Assembly: GCA_958418185.1 (NCBI GenBank)
Contig: CATZEP010000064.1
Span: forward strand, 1 to 7,628
Direction of reading: 5' to 3'
From: an uncultured Collinsella sp.
GTDB taxonomy: Bacteria > Actinomycetota > Coriobacteriia > Coriobacteriales > Coriobacteriaceae
DNA: 7,628 bases
Shown here: piece by piece, positions 6,621-7,628 of the stretch
Position numbering within the stretch: position 1 is the stretch's first letter
How the letters are laid out: each line of letters starts with the position of its first letter
Position numbers and translations under genes: made by a program
Notes under the pieces: generated by a model
The model's database searches: none
Told to the model about the DNA's origin: nothing
Seen by the model: only the letters and a program-made list of their open reading frames with translations

Positions 6621-7586
6621 CTACAGGCGCTGCGCCACGCGGATTTTGGCTGATCTCGCCCGAGGGTTGCGCGCAACCTCATCGGGTTGGGCAACCAAGG
6701 GTTTGCGGGTGATGACCTTGAGTATCGGCACGTTGCCGCACACGCACACCGGAATCTCCGGCGGACACGTGCACCCCTGGCTCATCTCCTTAAAGTGGTT
6801 CTTTACGATACGGTCCTCGAGCGAATGATACGAGATGACGCAGATGCGTCCGCCCGGGTTGAGCCACCTGGTGGCGGCATCAAGCCCCCTCTCGAGCACA
6901 TCGAGCTCGTGGTTGACCTCGATGCGAATGGCCTGGAAGCTCTTCTTGGCCGGGTGCCCACCATGCCGACGAGCGGCAGCCGGAATGCCAGCCTTGATGA
7001 TCTCGACAAACTGGCCTGTAGTTTCGATCGGTTCTTGCTCGCGACGGCGCACAATCTCGCGCGCAATCTGCGAGGCGAACTTCTCTTCGCCGTAGACGCG
7101 TAGAATCCGGGCGAGGTCGTGTTCGTTATAGGTGTTGATGACCTCAGCTGCGTTTAGGGTGTTGTTACCCGGATCCATCCGCATGTCCAATGGGGCATCT
7201 TCGTTATACGAAAAGCCCCTGCCAGGGATATCGAGTTGCGGTGACGAAACGCCCAAGTCAAACAGGAAGCCATCGACCCCGGGCACCTCGGCCGAGCAAA
7301 GCAGCTCGTCCAAGTCGCCGAAGTTGCCCTTCAGCAGCTGGTGCGGGACGCCGGGAACCTCGCGGTCCAGACGGGCACCAGCGGCCTCGAGGGCCATGTC
7401 GTCCTGATCGACGCCGAGCAAAAGGCCCGTCTCCCCCACCTGCGCGGCCATCTTTACCGAATGACCGGCACCGCCAAGGGTGCAATCGCAGACAACGGAG
7501 CCGCTCTTGAGCTGCAGCGACTCAAGCACTTCGCCGAGCATGACAGGTTCATGCCGATATTCTTGTGTCAAGATCCCACGCTCCAT
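6621..7586 (-). CDS. rsmH: RsmH (MraW), 16S rRNA (cytosine(1402)-N4)-methyltransferase
   Basis: RsmH is a cytoplasmic SAM-dependent methyltransferase that N4-methylates C1402 in the decoding centre of 16S rRNA. Counting from the ATG at 7586 (321 residues), the family motifs are EPVMLGEVL (13-21), the SAM loop DCTLGGAGHS (34-43), GVDQD (58-62), FDLGVSSPQLD (109-119), GFSYNEDAPLDMRMD (124-138), FQAIRIEVN (217-225) and ISYHSLEDRIVK (251-262). Near the C-terminus is a four-cysteine cluster, CTCPP...CVCG (C272, C274, C281, C283), that could bind a metal. The start is uncertain. A TTG at 7571-7569 (MTQEYRHEPVML) has GGAG nine nt upstream and gives a more usual N-terminus, while the ATG has only a distant AAGG (12-nt spacer). 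The gene opens the visible operon, as rsmH does after mraZ in most dcw clusters. Confidence 0.98.
   Translation of the reverse strand: MERGILTQEYRHEPVMLGEVLESLQLKSGSVVCDCTLGGAGHSVKMAAQVGETGLLLGVDQDDMALEAAGARLDREVPGVPHQLLKGNFGDLDELLCSAEVPGVDGFLFDLGVSSPQLDIPGRGFSYNEDAPLDMRMDPGNNTLNAAEVINTYNEHDLARILRVYGEEKFASQIAREIVRRREQEPIETTGQFVEIIKAGIPAAARRHGGHPAKKSFQAIRIEVNHELDVLERGLDAATRWLNPGGRICVISYHSLEDRIVKNHFKEMSQGCTCPPEIPVCVCGNVPILKVITRKPLVAQPDEVARNPRARSAKIRVAQRL
7580..7584 (-). promoter_or_regulatory. GGAG ribosome-binding candidate for a TTG start of rsmH at 7571
   Basis: GGAG lies within the codons just after the upstream ATG (7586) and nine nt before an in-frame TTG (7571-7569). TTG initiation gives MTQEYRHEPVML, which places the conserved HEPVML segment at the N-terminus as in most RsmH proteins. 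This supports the shorter 316-residue product. Confidence 0.45.
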
Positions 7587-7606
7587 CCGTTACTCGTGCC
7601 TTGCCC

Positions 7607-7628
7607 TTACGAGAAGAAGAGGTCAAGC
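7607..7628 (-). CDS. mraZ: Possible last codons of mraZ (partial, off the right edge)
   Basis: Reading in from the right edge on the minus strand, one frame gives LDLFFS and then TAA at 7609-7607, 20 nt before the rsmH ATG. mraZ, a transcription regulator and the first gene of the dcw operon, normally sits just upstream of rsmH, and a short hydrophobic/acidic end would fit. Only six codons are visible. A second frame stays open into rsmH and closes at 7551-7549; the third closes at once (TGA at 7625-7623). The call is therefore based on synteny, not homology. Confidence 0.3.

Noticed and set aside
1..7628. A novel accessory system hidden in the window
   Set aside because: Nearly every base is accounted for by canonical division and peptidoglycan genes on one strand. 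No gap exceeds 123 nt, and there are no signs of insertion, unusual composition or foreign genes.

Overview
The window is a compact, uninterrupted part of the bacterial division and cell-wall (dcw) cluster, with every gene on the minus strand. In transcription order (right to left) it holds a possible last few codons of mraZ, then rsmH (mraW), an ftsL-like gene, ftsI (a class B penicillin-binding protein), murF, mraY, murD, and the first about 50 codons of ftsW running off the left edge. The sequence is GC-rich with GC-ending codons. Gene order and protein character suggest a high-GC Gram-positive, most likely a Coriobacteriia member such as Collinsella. That assignment is an inference from recalled family features, not from a search.

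Layout: rsmH (6621-7586) codes for a 16S rRNA methyltransferase. A 90-nt spacer separates it from ftsL (6060-6530), which is followed after 18 nt by ftsI (4176-6041). A 123-nt spacer, the largest gap in the window, lies between ftsI and murF (2628-4052). From murF onward the genes are almost fused: 3 nt to mraY (1605-2624), 9 nt to murD (189-1595), then ftsW. The two right-hand membrane proteins (FtsL, FtsI), with FtsW at the left, form the septal synthase and its activator. MurF, MraY and MurD make the lipid-linked peptidoglycan precursor: MurD adds D-Glu, MurF adds D-Ala-D-Ala, and MraY transfers the product to undecaprenyl phosphate.

Points worth a second look are the absence of murE from its usual slot between ftsI and murF, where the largest gap and a possible weak promoter are found; long arginine-rich or low-complexity N-terminal tails on FtsL, FtsI and FtsW; uncertain starts for rsmH (ATG or TTG) and ftsW (GTG or ATG); a four-cysteine cluster in RsmH; and a 9-bp tandem microrepeat inside a conserved MurF motif. 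I saw no mobile element, CRISPR array, RNA gene, convincing terminator or unknown defence or metabolic system. This is an ordinary core-genome region, and I found no previously undescribed system in it.
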